Below are positions 1-7,446 of a DNA stretch of 16,685 nt, piece by piece. Below the pieces are notes generated by a model that ran no database searches, was not told the DNA's origin, and saw only the letters and a list, made by a program, of their open reading frames with translations. The stretch comes from Lysobacterales bacterium (GTDB taxonomy: Bacteria > Pseudomonadota > Gammaproteobacteria > Xanthomonadales > S139-57): positions 1-16,685 of the forward strand of contig JALWTZ010000296.1 in the NCBI GenBank assembly GCA_026993285.1, written 5' to 3'. Position numbers and translations under genes: made by a program. The number at the start of each line of letters is the position of its first letter. Within the stretch, counting starts at the first letter, position 1.

Positions 1-554
1 CCTTCGGCCACATGCAGGGAGTTGGCGATTTCCTTGTTGCTGAAGCCGGTGGCCATCAGCCGCAGGATTTCCATTTCCCGATCGGTCAGTTCTTCCGGTT
101 TTTCCAGGCTGGAAAAATCGTTGTTCATGGCCTGCAACCCCTTGAGCAGGCGTTGTGTAACCGCAGGTTGCACCAGGGACTTGCCCGCAGCCACCTGACG
201 GATGGCATCGGTCAGTTGCTCCAGTGAGACATCCTTGAGCAAATAGCCCATGGCACCGGCCTGTATGCCCTGCAAGACCAGCTGGTCATCATCAAAGGTA
301 GTCAGGATGATGGTGGGCACCTGACTGTTTTCCCGCTGCAGGCGCTGCAGCAGTTCCAGGCCGTTCATTTTCGGCATGCGCATGTCCAGCAACATGACAT
401 CCGGCTGTACTTCCGGCAGCTGCTTGAGCGCATCTTCGCCATCTTCGGCTTGTGCCACCACTTCCATGCTGTCACACAGGGACAACAGGCTCAGTATGCC
501 TTGACGAACCAGAGTCTGGTCGTCCACCAGCATGACGCGGATTGTTTCACTCAT
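1..554 (-). CDS. NarL/FixJ-family response regulator, C-terminus beyond the window
   Basis: Cytoplasmic DNA-binding response regulator, partner of the adjacent histidine kinase. I read 184 residues from the start at 554. The receiver domain covers about residues 5-120, with acidic pair D11/D12, phospho-acceptor D57 in LLDMRMP, a T86 switch position and K107 in GYLLKD. After a linker at about 121-154, the LuxR-type helix-turn-helix begins at ELTDREMEILRLMATG (155-170) and continues through FSNKEIANSLHVAE; it is cut by the window edge before the recognition helix is complete. The start ATG lies inside the end of the kinase gene (ATGAGTGA, 8-base overlap), implying translational coupling. The regulated genes are not visible here. 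Family call is confident; the signal and targets are unknown. Confidence 0.95.
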   Translation of the reverse strand, partial: MSETIRVMLVDDQTLVRQGILSLLSLCDSMEVVAQAEDGEDALKQLPEVQPDVMLLDMRMPKMNGLELLQRLQRENSQVPTIILTTFDDDQLVLQGIQAGAMGYLLKDVSLEQLTDAIRQVAAGKSLVQPAVTQRLLKGLQAMNNDFSSLEKPEELTDREMEILRLMATGFSNKEIANSLHVAE

Positions 555-1725
555 GATCGTGCTCCATGGCTGAAGGATTCAACGGCAAAAAGATTTCCAG
601 TTCAAAGCCCTCTCCAGGCGCGGTGGTCGTGCGTAGCCAGCCCTGGCGTTGTTCCACCCTTTCACGCATGCCCTGCAGGCCATTGCCCGGCTGTAGCCTG
701 GCCTGCCCCACACCATCGTCCTTGAGGTGAATGTGTATGCCACGGTCCAGGTGGTGAACCTGTATCCACAGATTGCGCGCACGGGCATGGCGTATACAGT
801 TGGTCACGCCTTCCTGTACCAGGCGGAGGATTTCCTGTGCCAGGGCGGGATCGGGTACATGCAGACTGGCCGGCTGGTGTAGCTGAACACGCAAACCAGT
901 GATACCGGCCACCAGGTGCCGCAGGGCTTCACCCAGATCCAGCTGGTCTTCCTCCCGCAGATCGGAGACCACCTGGCGCACATCCGAGAGCAGTGAACGG
1001 GCGATTTCCTGCGCCCGACGGACCTGTTCCCGGGCAGCTTCGCCTTCCTGATGGCTGGCCACTTCCAGATTGAGACTGAGGGCGGTCAGATGATGACCAA
1101 TGACATCATGCAGATCGCGTGCGATACGCAGACGCTCGGCCATGCGGCTGCTGTCCGCCAGCAGGCCGCGGGTAGCCTGCAACTGGGCATTGGTGGCACG
1201 CAACTGCTCGCGCGCCTGAAACTGTTCCCGTGCAAACAGCGACAGAAGAAAAACAAAGCCGGAAAAGCCGAGAAAAACCCCGGTGAGCATGGCGGCCTGG
1301 GTGATACTGGTATCCGGCAACTGGCGAAAAACGAGAAACAGGGCTGCATGGGCGGCAGCCACCCAGGCCAGACCCTGCCAGCGGTGCAGCACCCACGGCA
1401 GCACGCCGGAGAGTACAACCAGCAGGATGGCGCCCAGCCCACTGAGGCTGAACAGGCCCACACCCAGCGCGCAGGCGGTCAGTACCAGTAAAATCAGGTA
1501 AACTGTGCGGTCATGAAGCAGGGGCTTGAGGTCACGCACCAGCCACCACCAGGCCAGGCCAAAACCCAGGTGGCTGGCCGTCCACCAGAAATAATCCTGC
1601 AAGGGCATGCTCAGCCCGCGCATAAAGGGTGTCAGCACCAGGGGAATGCCTACCAGTGCCCAGACCACCAGCCCGCCGCTTCGCAATAACTGAAAGTGAT
1701 TCAAACGGATACGCATAACCTGCAT
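547..1725 (-). CDS. membrane sensor histidine kinase, NarL/DesK (HisKA_3) type
   Basis: Inner-membrane sensor kinase of 392 residues that should phosphorylate the overlapping response regulator. The N-terminal half is hydrophobic, with about five or six membrane segments between residues 15 and 165 (for example 17-35, 75-95, 98-112, 118-134, 145-164) and no large periplasmic loop, so it probably senses within the membrane. A short coiled linker (165-195) leads to the dimerisation/phosphotransfer helix with H206 in ARDLHDVIGHH. The ATP-binding domain shows the N-box EGVTNCIRHA (305-314), G1 DDGVG (336-340) and G2 GNGLQGM (347-353). This is the small DesK/NarX-like catalytic domain. An alternative start is Met4; neither has a strong ribosome site. 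It is divergent from the GNAT-min operon with only 53 bases between. Confidence 0.94.
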   Translation of the reverse strand: MQVMRIRLNHFQLLRSGGLVVWALVGIPLVLTPFMRGLSMPLQDYFWWTASHLGFGLAWWWLVRDLKPLLHDRTVYLILLVLTACALGVGLFSLSGLGAILLVVLSGVLPWVLHRWQGLAWVAAAHAALFLVFRQLPDTSITQAAMLTGVFLGFSGFVFLLSLFAREQFQAREQLRATNAQLQATRGLLADSSRMAERLRIARDLHDVIGHHLTALSLNLEVASHQEGEAAREQVRRAQEIARSLLSDVRQVVSDLREEDQLDLGEALRHLVAGITGLRVQLHQPASLHVPDPALAQEILRLVQEGVTNCIRHARARNLWIQVHHLDRGIHIHLKDDGVGQARLQPGNGLQGMRERVEQRQGWLRTTTAPGEGFELEIFLPLNPSAMEHDHE

Positions 1726-1778
1726 GATAACGGCTCAGCTCCGGAATCACACCTCACAAAAGTCATGAAGGACAATGC

Positions 1779-2312
1779 ATGAAAATCAGTGTCGAAGCAA
1801 TGAAGCCCGAATGGGTTGAAACCATTCTGGCCATGAACAACCACGCCGGTGAAGAGATTCTCCCGCTCGGGAGGGAGAAGCTTTGCTGGTTCATGGAGAA
1901 GGCCGGTTATTTTCGCGTGGCCCTGCTCAATGGGGAACCGGCCGGGTTCATGATTGCCCTGGAAAAGGGCACACCCCATGACAGCCCCAACTACCAGTGG
2001 TTTGACCAGCACTACGAGGCTTTTGTCTATATCGACCGTGTGGTGGTGGAAGCCCGGCATCGCCGGCATGGCATTGGCCGGGTCCTGTACGCTGATGTGC
2101 AATCCTGGGCCGAGTTGCGCGCGCCGGTACTGGCCACGGAAGTACCGCTGACACCGGACCAGCAGGTTTCCATGGTGTTTCACGGTACCTACGGATTTCA
2201 GGAGGTCGGCCAACTGGACCTGCCTTCACAAAACCGCCGGGTCAGCCTGATGATCAAGGAATTGCCCGATCACGCCTTTATCCGGGAACAAGGCTACCAT
2301 GCCACGGCCTGA
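1779..2312 (+). CDS. GNAT-family N-acetyltransferase
   Basis: Predicted cytoplasmic acyl-CoA-dependent acetyltransferase of 177 residues, the normal size for a single GNAT domain. The acetyl-CoA pyrophosphate loop (motif A) is visible as RHRRHGIGRVLY at about residues 93-104, preceded by the beta strand YIDRVVVEA. The C-terminal part, with VSMVFHGTYGFQEVG, fits the motif B helix and final strands. It resembles the COG3818-type predicted acetyltransferases, but the substrate cannot be told from sequence. An AAGGA ribosome site lies just upstream of the ATG. The last 14 bases overlap minC, so it heads the GNAT-minCDE operon. Whether it has any role in division is unknown. Confidence 0.88.
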   Translation: MKISVEAMKPEWVETILAMNNHAGEEILPLGREKLCWFMEKAGYFRVALLNGEPAGFMIALEKGTPHDSPNYQWFDQHYEAFVYIDRVVVEARHRRHGIGRVLYADVQSWAELRAPVLATEVPLTPDQQVSMVFHGTYGFQEVGQLDLPSQNRRVSLMIKELPDHAFIREQGYHATA

Positions 2313-2985
2313 GCCCGGCTGCCGGCTGAAAGCGGCCCGTTTCAGCCTGCCCGTATTGCACTTTGACAACATGGATGTTGCTGTCGTCTCCGCTTTCATC
2401 CGCGAACAGGTGCAACGGGCGCGCTCGCTGCTGGAGGATGCTTCCATCCTACTGGCACCGGATGAATCCCTGGCCGGGGCTGGCCCGGAAGACATACAGG
2501 CCCTGGTGCAAGCCTGCCGCGGTGAGCGCCTGTTTCCGGTAGGGCTGGCACAGGTGGATGCGGCCGAACACTGGCAGTCACACAGCCAATTGCGCGTTTT
2601 CCATACCGGCAATACGGCTGTGCTGAATGCATCTACGGCAAAGGTCACTGCGCGAAACCGCTTTCTGCAGCAGATGGTACGCTCCGGCCAGCAGGCCATG
2701 GTCGCGGAAGGCGCGCTGACGGTACTGGCCAATGTCAGTGCCACGGCAGAAGTACTGGCCCGGGATGATATCCATATCTATGGCACGCTGAAGGGCAAGG
2801 CGCTGGCTGGCATACAGGGCAATGCCGATGCGCGGATCATTTGCCAGCGCTTTGAAGCCGAGCTGGTGGCCATTGCCGGGCATTACCGGTTGTTCGACGA
2901 ACCAGACCCAGCCTGGTTCGGTAAACCCGTTTGCGTGCGACTGGAAAATGACCAGCTGGTGCTTCAGGTATTCGGCAATCGCTGA
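2299..2985 (+). CDS. minC: septum site-determining protein MinC
   Basis: Inhibitor of FtsZ ring assembly at the poles, recruited to the membrane by MinD. The 228-residue length is normal. The N-terminal domain (about 8-100) is divergent but has the MinC_N pattern RFSLPVLHF near its start. The C-terminal beta-helix domain (about 125-225) is diagnostic: RSGQ at 128-131, DIHIYGTLKGKALAG at 157-171 and AELVAIAGHYR at 187-197, which closely follow the MinD-binding face of known MinC proteins. An AAGG ribosome site lies five bases before the ATG, and the start overlaps the GNAT gene by 14 bases. MinD and MinE follow in the usual order. Confidence 0.95.
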   Translation: MPRPEPGCRLKAARFSLPVLHFDNMDVAVVSAFIREQVQRARSLLEDASILLAPDESLAGAGPEDIQALVQACRGERLFPVGLAQVDAAEHWQSHSQLRVFHTGNTAVLNASTAKVTARNRFLQQMVRSGQQAMVAEGALTVLANVSATAEVLARDDIHIYGTLKGKALAGIQGNADARIICQRFEAELVAIAGHYRLFDEPDPAWFGKPVCVRLENDQLVLQVFGNR

Positions 2986-2998
2986 AAACCGCTTGCCC

Positions 2999-3026
2999 CG
3001 GCATGGACAAACCCGGTCACATGCCG
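2999..3026 (+). repeat. stem-loop in the minC-minD intergenic leader
   Basis: Perfect 7-base inverted repeat, CGGCATG at 2999-3005 and CATGCCG at 3020-3026, with a 14-base loop. It lies in the 82-base gap between minC and minD, about 30 bases before the minD ribosome site. No U-run follows, so it is not a standard terminator. It could be an RNA-processing or stability element, or a chance hairpin. Confidence 0.4.
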
Positions 3027-3054
3027 TACAAAGACCCACAAACTGAAGCAATAC

Positions 3055-3060
3055 AAGGAG
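3055..3060 (+). promoter_or_regulatory. ribosome binding site fixing the GTG start of minD
   Basis: AAGGAG seven bases before GTG at 3068. The optimal spacing and the MAEIIVVTSGKGGVGKT start that follows make the GTG the clear initiation codon. Confidence 0.85.
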
Positions 3061-3067
3061 AATATTC

Positions 3068-3877
3068 GTGGCAGAAATCATTGTTGTCACATCCGGCAAG
3101 GGCGGCGTGGGCAAGACCACTTCCAGCGCCAGTTTTGCCGCCGGCCTGGCCATGCGCGGCCACAAGACGGCTGTCATCGACTTCGACGTGGGCCTGCGCA
3201 ACCTGGACCTGGTTCTGGGCTGCGAGCGGCGGGTGGTCTACGACCTGGTCAATGTCATCCAGGACGAGGCCAAACTGCACCAGGCCCTGATTCGCGACAA
3301 GCGGCTGGAGAATCTCTACATCCTGCCCGCCTCCCAGACCCGCGACAAGGACGCCCTGACCCCGGAAGGCGTTGAGCGCGTGCTCAATGAACTGAAGGAA
3401 GAATTCGACTACATCGTCTGTGATTCACCCGCCGGCATCGAACGCGGTGCCTTTCTGGCGCTCTACCATGCCGACCAGGCCGTGGTGGTGGTTAACCCGG
3501 AAGTCTCCTCGGTGCGGGATTCCGACCGCATTCTCGGCATCCTGGCCAGCAAGTCCAAACGGGCGGAAGAAAATGCCGAACCGGTGAAAGAACATCTGTT
3601 GCTCACCCGCTACTGCCCGGAAAAGGTGGAAAAGGGCGACATGCTCAGCGTGGACGATGTATTGGAGATCCTCGGCATTCCACTGCTGGGGGTGATCCCG
3701 GAATCCGAGGCCGTACTGCAATCCTCCAACGCCGGCGTGCCGGTGATTCTGCAGGAAAACAGCCAGGCCGCCGAAGCCTACAAGGATGCCGTGGCCCGCT
3801 ATCTGGGTGAAGAACGGGAAATGCGTTTCCTGCAACCGGAAAAGAAGGGGCTGTTCAAACGGCTTTTGGGAGGCTGA
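3068..3877 (+). CDS. minD: septum site-determining ATPase MinD
   Basis: Membrane-binding ParA/MinD-family ATPase that carries MinC to the membrane and oscillates with MinE. It has 269 residues, the usual length. The deviant Walker A is GKGGVGKT at residues 10-17. The switch-like segment DFDVGLRNLDLVLG (38-51) and Walker B region YIVCDSPAGIERGA (about 115-128) match MinD closely. The C-terminal amphipathic membrane-targeting helix is present (KKGLFKRLLGG at the very end). The start is GTG. minE begins one base after the stop, so the two are surely co-translated. Confidence 0.98.
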   Translation: MAEIIVVTSGKGGVGKTTSSASFAAGLAMRGHKTAVIDFDVGLRNLDLVLGCERRVVYDLVNVIQDEAKLHQALIRDKRLENLYILPASQTRDKDALTPEGVERVLNELKEEFDYIVCDSPAGIERGAFLALYHADQAVVVVNPEVSSVRDSDRILGILASKSKRAEENAEPVKEHLLLTRYCPEKVEKGDMLSVDDVLEILGIPLLGVIPESEAVLQSSNAGVPVILQENSQAAEAYKDAVARYLGEEREMRFLQPEKKGLFKRLLGG

Positions 3878-3878
3878 C

Positions 3879-4136
3879 ATGGGGCTGCTCGATCTGTTCA
3901 GAAAGAAACCGTCCGGCAGCGCGCAAACCGCCAAGGAACGCCTGCGCATCATCGTGGCCCAAGAGCGTGCCCAGCGGAACACACCGGATTACCTGCCTGT
4001 GCTCAAGCGGGAAATTCTGGAAGTGATCCGCCGTTATGTGCAGGTGGACAGCGACGCCATCCAGATCAACGTGGAAAAGGATGAACAACAGGAAGTGCTG
4101 GAACTGAGTATCAGCCTGCCCACGGATGAACGCTGA
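3879..4136 (+). CDS. minE: cell division topological specificity factor MinE
   Basis: Small activator of MinD ATPase that restricts MinCD to the poles. It has 85 residues, typical for MinE. It opens with the amphipathic membrane-binding helix MGLLDLFRKK, then the anti-MinCD/MinD-binding segment TAKERLRIIVAQER (18-31), and the C-terminal topological-specificity domain (about 40-82) with LPVLKREILEVIRRYV. The start at 3879 has GGGAGG just upstream and follows the minD stop by one base; longer in-frame readings upstream are only overlap with minD. The stop overlaps the next gene by 11 bases. Confidence 0.97.
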   Translation: MGLLDLFRKKPSGSAQTAKERLRIIVAQERAQRNTPDYLPVLKREILEVIRRYVQVDSDAIQINVEKDEQQEVLELSISLPTDER

Positions 4137-4662
4137 AGTCGCAGCCCTTACACCAGCAGTCACTCGCATCGGCGACCAGCCGGAACACTGGTGGCCGACA
4201 CTGGGCGCGCTGCTGGCCCGCTGGGGGCAGGCCCTGGAGCCGGTGGCCGACGACCAGGCCATACCCGGCAGTTTCTGGGGGGAGAGTGAAGCCGGGCTGA
4301 TCGGCCACCGGCTGTTCGCACGTGTTGACACCCCCATCCATTCCGTGCTGCACGAGGCCTGCCATTACATTTGCATGAGCCCGCAACGGCGCGAACGGCT
4401 GCACACCGATGCCGGCGGCCGTGACCCGGTGGAAGAAAATGCCACCTGCTACCTGCAATGCCTGCTGGCCGACCACCTGCCCGGCTATTCCCGTGCGCGG
4501 ATGTTCCGCGACATGGATGCCTGGGGTTATTCCTTCCGTACCGGTTCGGCGAAAAGCTGGTTCGAGCAGGACGCGGAAGAAGCCCTGGCCCGGCTGCGGA
4601 CTTGGGCGCTGGTGGATGCTCGGCAGCAGCCCACCTTCCGTCTGCGTCAGGCACCGGACTGA
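4126..4662 (+). CDS. uncharacterised HExxH-motif protein, last gene of the min operon
   Basis: I do not recognise a named family for this 178-residue soluble protein. It carries HEACH at residues 76-80 inside a hydrophobic helix (HSVLHEACHYICM), the form of the zincin HExxH zinc site. About 23 residues later comes EEN at 103-105 in a second predicted helix (VEENATCYLQCLLAD), where a gluzincin would place its third zinc ligand, a Glu. A zinc peptidase-like fold is therefore plausible but unproven; the motif can also occur by chance or in non-catalytic proteins. There is no signal peptide or membrane segment. The start overlaps minE by 11 bases, so it should be translated with the Min system. 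Two further Cys (C108, C112) lie near the putative site. Confidence 0.8.
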   Translation: MNAEVAALTPAVTRIGDQPEHWWPTLGALLARWGQALEPVADDQAIPGSFWGESEAGLIGHRLFARVDTPIHSVLHEACHYICMSPQRRERLHTDAGGRDPVEENATCYLQCLLADHLPGYSRARMFRDMDAWGYSFRTGSAKSWFEQDAEEALARLRTWALVDARQQPTFRLRQAPD

Positions 4663-4674
4663 AGGCACGGTGCC
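4650..4674. terminator. possible bidirectional hairpin between convergent genes
   Basis: Perfect 7-base arms GGCACCG (4650-4656) and CGGTGCC (4668-4674) with an 11-base loop, spanning the stop of the HExxH gene and lying 12 bases before the end of the convergent secreted-protein gene. There is no T-run on either side, so it is at best a weak or factor-assisted terminator. Confidence 0.3.
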
Positions 4675-4686
4675 AACGGGAACCGG

Positions 4687-5424
4687 CTACTCCTCACCCC
4701 GGTCACAGCGCAGGGAAGTGGCTGGCAACACCATTTCAATGGGCATACTGCCCGTGCCATAGCCACTGGCCTGCGCCTCCCAGCGCAACTGCCCATGGGT
4801 ACAGTCTTCAAATTCCAGCTGTAACTGCCCCCAGACCGGCAGGTTGAGGGTTTGCGGCAGCAAATCCGGGAAGACCATGCCTTCAGGGGCCAACATCTCC
4901 ACTTCCACCCGGCTGCCGGTATTTGCGGTGGTGCCATAGAGCCATTGGCTGTTACCGGTACGATCGAACATCAACCACATCACCACCAGTTGGCCGTTGT
5001 CATCCACGGTCAGCTGCAGGCCGTGTCCGGGTTGTTCCGGGTTGGCCCACAGGCCAGAGAAGGCTTCCGGCAATACATCTTCCACCACCAGCGGTACATC
5101 CTGCCACTGGTTGTAAAAATCCAGATCCGCAGTATGTACCACCCGCAGGGTATGTTCCCCAGCTGGCAGCAGACCCAGATCAAACGAATACTCCACCGTC
5201 TCGTATTCACGGTCGAAACAGACATTGCCACCGGTTTCGATCACCAGTTCCCACAAGTGCTCGTCCAGCTGGCGAAAAATGGTATTGCCCGTGGGATAAG
5301 GGCAATCATAGCTGTTGAACAGCACCACTCGTTCGAAAGGGTTCAGGGGCTGCAGGTTCCAGCGGCTGTTATCCGCCTGGGCCAGGCTGGCCAACAGGAG
5401 CAGACTTGCCAAAGCATGACGCAT
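4687..5424 (-). CDS. secreted protein of unknown function
   Basis: Exported protein of 245 residues. A signal peptide is clear at residues 1-17 (MRHALASLLLLASLAQA, then DNS). The mature part has four Cys (41, 69, 208, 240), which could form two disulfides in the periplasm or outside. Residues 123-165, opening SGLWANPEQPGHGLQL and continuing with a hydrophobic strand and GNSQWLYG, match a module I recognise from many secreted gammaproteobacterial proteins without known function (Gly-Leu-Trp ... Pro-Gly-x-Gly, then a Trp/Phe-rich strand and Gly-Asn-x-x-Trp-Leu). A strong AAGGAGG site lies eight bases before the ATG. It is transcribed alone, after the terminator of the porin gene, and convergent with the min operon. 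Confidence 0.8.
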   Translation of the reverse strand: MRHALASLLLLASLAQADNSRWNLQPLNPFERVVLFNSYDCPYPTGNTIFRQLDEHLWELVIETGGNVCFDREYETVEYSFDLGLLPAGEHTLRVVHTADLDFYNQWQDVPLVVEDVLPEAFSGLWANPEQPGHGLQLTVDDNGQLVVMWLMFDRTGNSQWLYGTTANTGSRVEVEMLAPEGMVFPDLLPQTLNLPVWGQLQLEFEDCTHGQLRWEAQASGYGTGSMPIEMVLPATSLRCDRGEE

Positions 5425-5527
5425 CGTTCAATCCTCCTTGTCCCATGTAAAGCCAGGAGTATGCGCCAAGTGGACAGGTCTTGCGCCTTTTTGCTGCGGT
5501 TGCATCAAAAAAAATGTGAATCCGTTC

Positions 5528-5550
5528 AAAAAAAGGGCGCCGAAGCGCCC
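5528..5550 (-). terminator. intrinsic terminator of the DsrE-porin operon
   Basis: Read on the minus strand: GGGCGC, tetraloop TTCG, GCGCCC, then seven T. The six-base GC stem with a UUCG loop and U-run is a textbook Rho-independent terminator. It lies about 85 bases past the porin stop and separates that operon from the secreted-protein gene downstream. Confidence 0.92.
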
Positions 5551-5593
5551 GAATCCACTCTGGGGAAAGTGGTGTACCTGCCAGGGTAAAGCA

Positions 5594-5623
5594 CCCGATT
5601 TCCAGCCTGCACTGAAAATCGGG
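5594..5623 (-). repeat. second hairpin in the porin 3' untranslated region
   Basis: Perfect 8-base arms CCCGATTT (5594-5601) and AAATCGGG (5616-5623) with a 14-base loop, just after the porin stop codon. Only a short T-run (three T) follows on the minus strand, so it is more likely a 3'-end stabilising stem or secondary terminator upstream of the strong one. Confidence 0.5.
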
Positions 5624-5633
5624 CAAACCGGCT

Positions 5634-6941
5634 TCAGAAAATAATCAGAAACTGTGCGGACAGACGATCGTCCATGCCACCCAGAATCTTGTTGGGCCCG
5701 GCGGTGGCCGGTGCATTGGGCGCTTCCGCGTCACGGAACTCATAGTTCAGCAGGAAGCGGGCCTTCTTGTTGAAGAAATACTGCGCGCCCAGGGTGAAGG
5801 TATCGAACTTGCGCTCGGCTGCGGCAATATTGGTAGCCCGGTTGTAGGTATCATATCGCGCATCCAGCTCCAGCTTCTTGGTGGCCATGTAGCCCACATG
5901 GGCATACCAGCCGTCCGCCTTGGCCGTGGGCAGCATGTTGAAGGAAGCCACCGCGGTACCGGCATTGTTGAGGCTGCCGGGCACGGCCGCGCCATCGGAA
6001 CCGGCGAAGATCATGCCGTCACCGGCCATGTATTCAAAGGCGCCGCGCCACTTGCCCTTGCGATAGGTGGCACCCAGGCCCCAGCGATCACGGTCATATT
6101 CACCGGCACCCGCGGCAGTGAGGGTGCGCTTGCCACTTTGCAGCCAGGCGAACAGTTTGAGTTCCTGCCGGCGCGCGCCCTTGCCAGCGTAAATACGCTC
6201 GGAAGACCAGTAGGCATAGAAATCCTTGTTATCGTCATTGTCTCCACGAGTGATGCCGTTGCCATTGCCTACCATGAAGGCATAGCTGTGCTCCCAGTCA
6301 CCCCGCTTGAAGATATCGAATACCTGCACGCCAATATCCCGGAAAGCCCCCACCGGTCCGTTGGGCCGGTTCGGATTTTGTGGGTCGGAACCATCGCCAT
6401 CGAAGAAGCGCTCCAGGAGCATCTGGTTGGTCACCGTGGTGAAGTTGATGTAATCGAACACATGAATGGCCTGCAGGCCTTCTTCCGCGCCGGGATACTT
6501 GAACTGGCCCACGCGAATGCGGGCACCAGGGATATAGTTCAGCGTCAGGCTGGCATCGGTAACCTTGAGGTTGCCCCCGCCGCCACGGGTAATGCCGTTA
6601 TTGCCTGTCTCCACCAGCAGGAAATAGTTCACGCCGCTATCCAGCGGGAAACCCTGCCCACGCACACCGAAACGGGCGCGCAGGATGTTGAAGCCGCCTG
6701 TGGAACGCAGGTCCGGTCGCTGCTGGTTGAAAAGGGCCCGCTGACCCGCCCAGGGGCCGGCCTGGATGGGTGTGTCATCGGTAACCTGATATTCCGGCTG
6801 GATAAAGCCCCAGAGCTTGGCACGTTCGGCTGCGTTATCCGGCTCGGTACCCTGCAGGGCCAGCCAGTTGGCAGCCTGCACACTCGTGCCCAGGCCCAGT
6901 GCGGCTACAGCCGCCAAAGCGATCTTGGAAAATTTCATCAT
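5634..6941 (-). CDS. outer-membrane porin, OprO/OprP-like (phosphate-selective porin family)
   Basis: Beta-barrel porin precursor of 435 residues. Signal peptide about 1-23 (MMKFSK ... TSVQA, then ANW). The mature chain alternates short amphipathic strands and polar loops, for example FNILRARFGVRG, ARIRVGQFKYPG, WYAHVGYMATKKLELDARYDTY and ARFLLNYEFRD, and ends in the outer-membrane signature LSAQFLIIF with a terminal Phe. The GQFKYPG-type segment and general layout fit the OprO/OprP family; the selectivity cannot be deduced and need not be phosphate. Two adjacent ATG codons (6941 and 6938) follow GGGGGAG; the second has the better spacing. Only 11 bases separate it from the DsrE-like gene, so they form one operon. 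In-frame coding further upstream is only overlap with that gene. Confidence 0.88.
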   Translation of the reverse strand: MMKFSKIALAAVAALGLGTSVQAANWLALQGTEPDNAAERAKLWGFIQPEYQVTDDTPIQAGPWAGQRALFNQQRPDLRSTGGFNILRARFGVRGQGFPLDSGVNYFLLVETGNNGITRGGGGNLKVTDASLTLNYIPGARIRVGQFKYPGAEEGLQAIHVFDYINFTTVTNQMLLERFFDGDGSDPQNPNRPNGPVGAFRDIGVQVFDIFKRGDWEHSYAFMVGNGNGITRGDNDDNKDFYAYWSSERIYAGKGARRQELKLFAWLQSGKRTLTAAGAGEYDRDRWGLGATYRKGKWRGAFEYMAGDGMIFAGSDGAAVPGSLNNAGTAVASFNMLPTAKADGWYAHVGYMATKKLELDARYDTYNRATNIAAAERKFDTFTLGAQYFFNKKARFLLNYEFRDAEAPNAPATAGPNKILGGMDDRLSAQFLIIF

Positions 6942-6952
6942 TGACTCCCCCT

Positions 6953-7387
6953 TCAAGGCTTGACCAGTGTGTAGCCTTCGGCCACCAGATCGAGAATGCG
7001 CACCACACCTGCGCTCACGGGCACGGCATGGCCATTGAGCTGTACCGGCTCGCCCAGTTTCTTGCTCATGTTGCGTATGGTGTTCTTGCAGGCACTGAAG
7101 CGAACGCCAGAGTTCTCAGCCAACCCCTTGATGCGGCCCTTGTTGGCGTTTTCCTTGAACAGCAGGCGCAGGCCGGGGCCAAAAGCGACAATTTCAATGT
7201 CTACCTTGTCCCGTCCGTAGTGCTTGATCAGGTTGCTGGCCACATTCAGCACCAGCGTCTGCTTGAACGGATCGGAATCGGAAATCTGCAACACCACCCG
7301 CTTTTCGGCGAACGGCTTGTCTTCCGCATGAACTGCCTGACCCCACATGGCCAGCAGCAGCAGGGCTACCCCCATCAGTCGTTTCAT
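6953..7387 (-). CDS. periplasmic DsrE/DsrF-like protein
   Basis: Exported protein of 144 residues, signal peptide 1-21 (ends AVHA, then EDKP). The mature domain has the DsrE-like Rossmann-type pattern: strand KRVVLQISDSDP (29-40), helix, strand VDIEIVAFGPGLRLL (62-76), then VRFSACKNTIRNM (95-107) with a single Cys, C100, at the place where DsrE-family proteins often carry a functional Cys. Cytoplasmic DsrE proteins take part in sulfur relay; exported single-domain members are known but their role is unclear. It leads the operon with the porin and is divergent from the sigma/anti-sigma pair, whose anti-sigma factor carries an alignable domain. GGAGGG lies nine bases before the ATG. Confidence 0.85.
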   Translation of the reverse strand: MKRLMGVALLLLAMWGQAVHAEDKPFAEKRVVLQISDSDPFKQTLVLNVASNLIKHYGRDKVDIEIVAFGPGLRLLFKENANKGRIKGLAENSGVRFSACKNTIRNMSKKLGEPVQLNGHAVPVSAGVVRILDLVAEGYTLVKP

Positions 7388-7421
7388 CTTGAACTACCCT
7401 CCAAAGTATTTGCTATGGTTC

Positions 7422-7446
7422 CGGCACAGTGATACCCCTTGTGCCG
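7422..7446. promoter_or_regulatory. inverted repeat between the divergent DsrE and sigma-factor genes
   Basis: Perfect 7-base inverted repeat CGGCACA (7422-7428) and TGTGCCG (7440-7446) with an 11-base spacer, so half-site centres are 18 bases apart. It lies 35 bases upstream of the DsrE start in the 175-base divergent promoter region. It could be an operator for both directions or a leader stem-loop of the DsrE transcript. I could not place convincing -35/-10 elements in this region. Confidence 0.4.

Noticed and set aside
5898..6944. Long open frame antisense to the porin gene
   Set aside because: Shadow of the porin; no domain or plausible ribosome site, while the porin has a signal peptide and terminal Phe.
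7421..7446. GGCAC elements as a sigma-54 promoter upstream of the sigma or DsrE gene
   Set aside because: On neither strand is there a GC at the required ten-base spacing from the GG.
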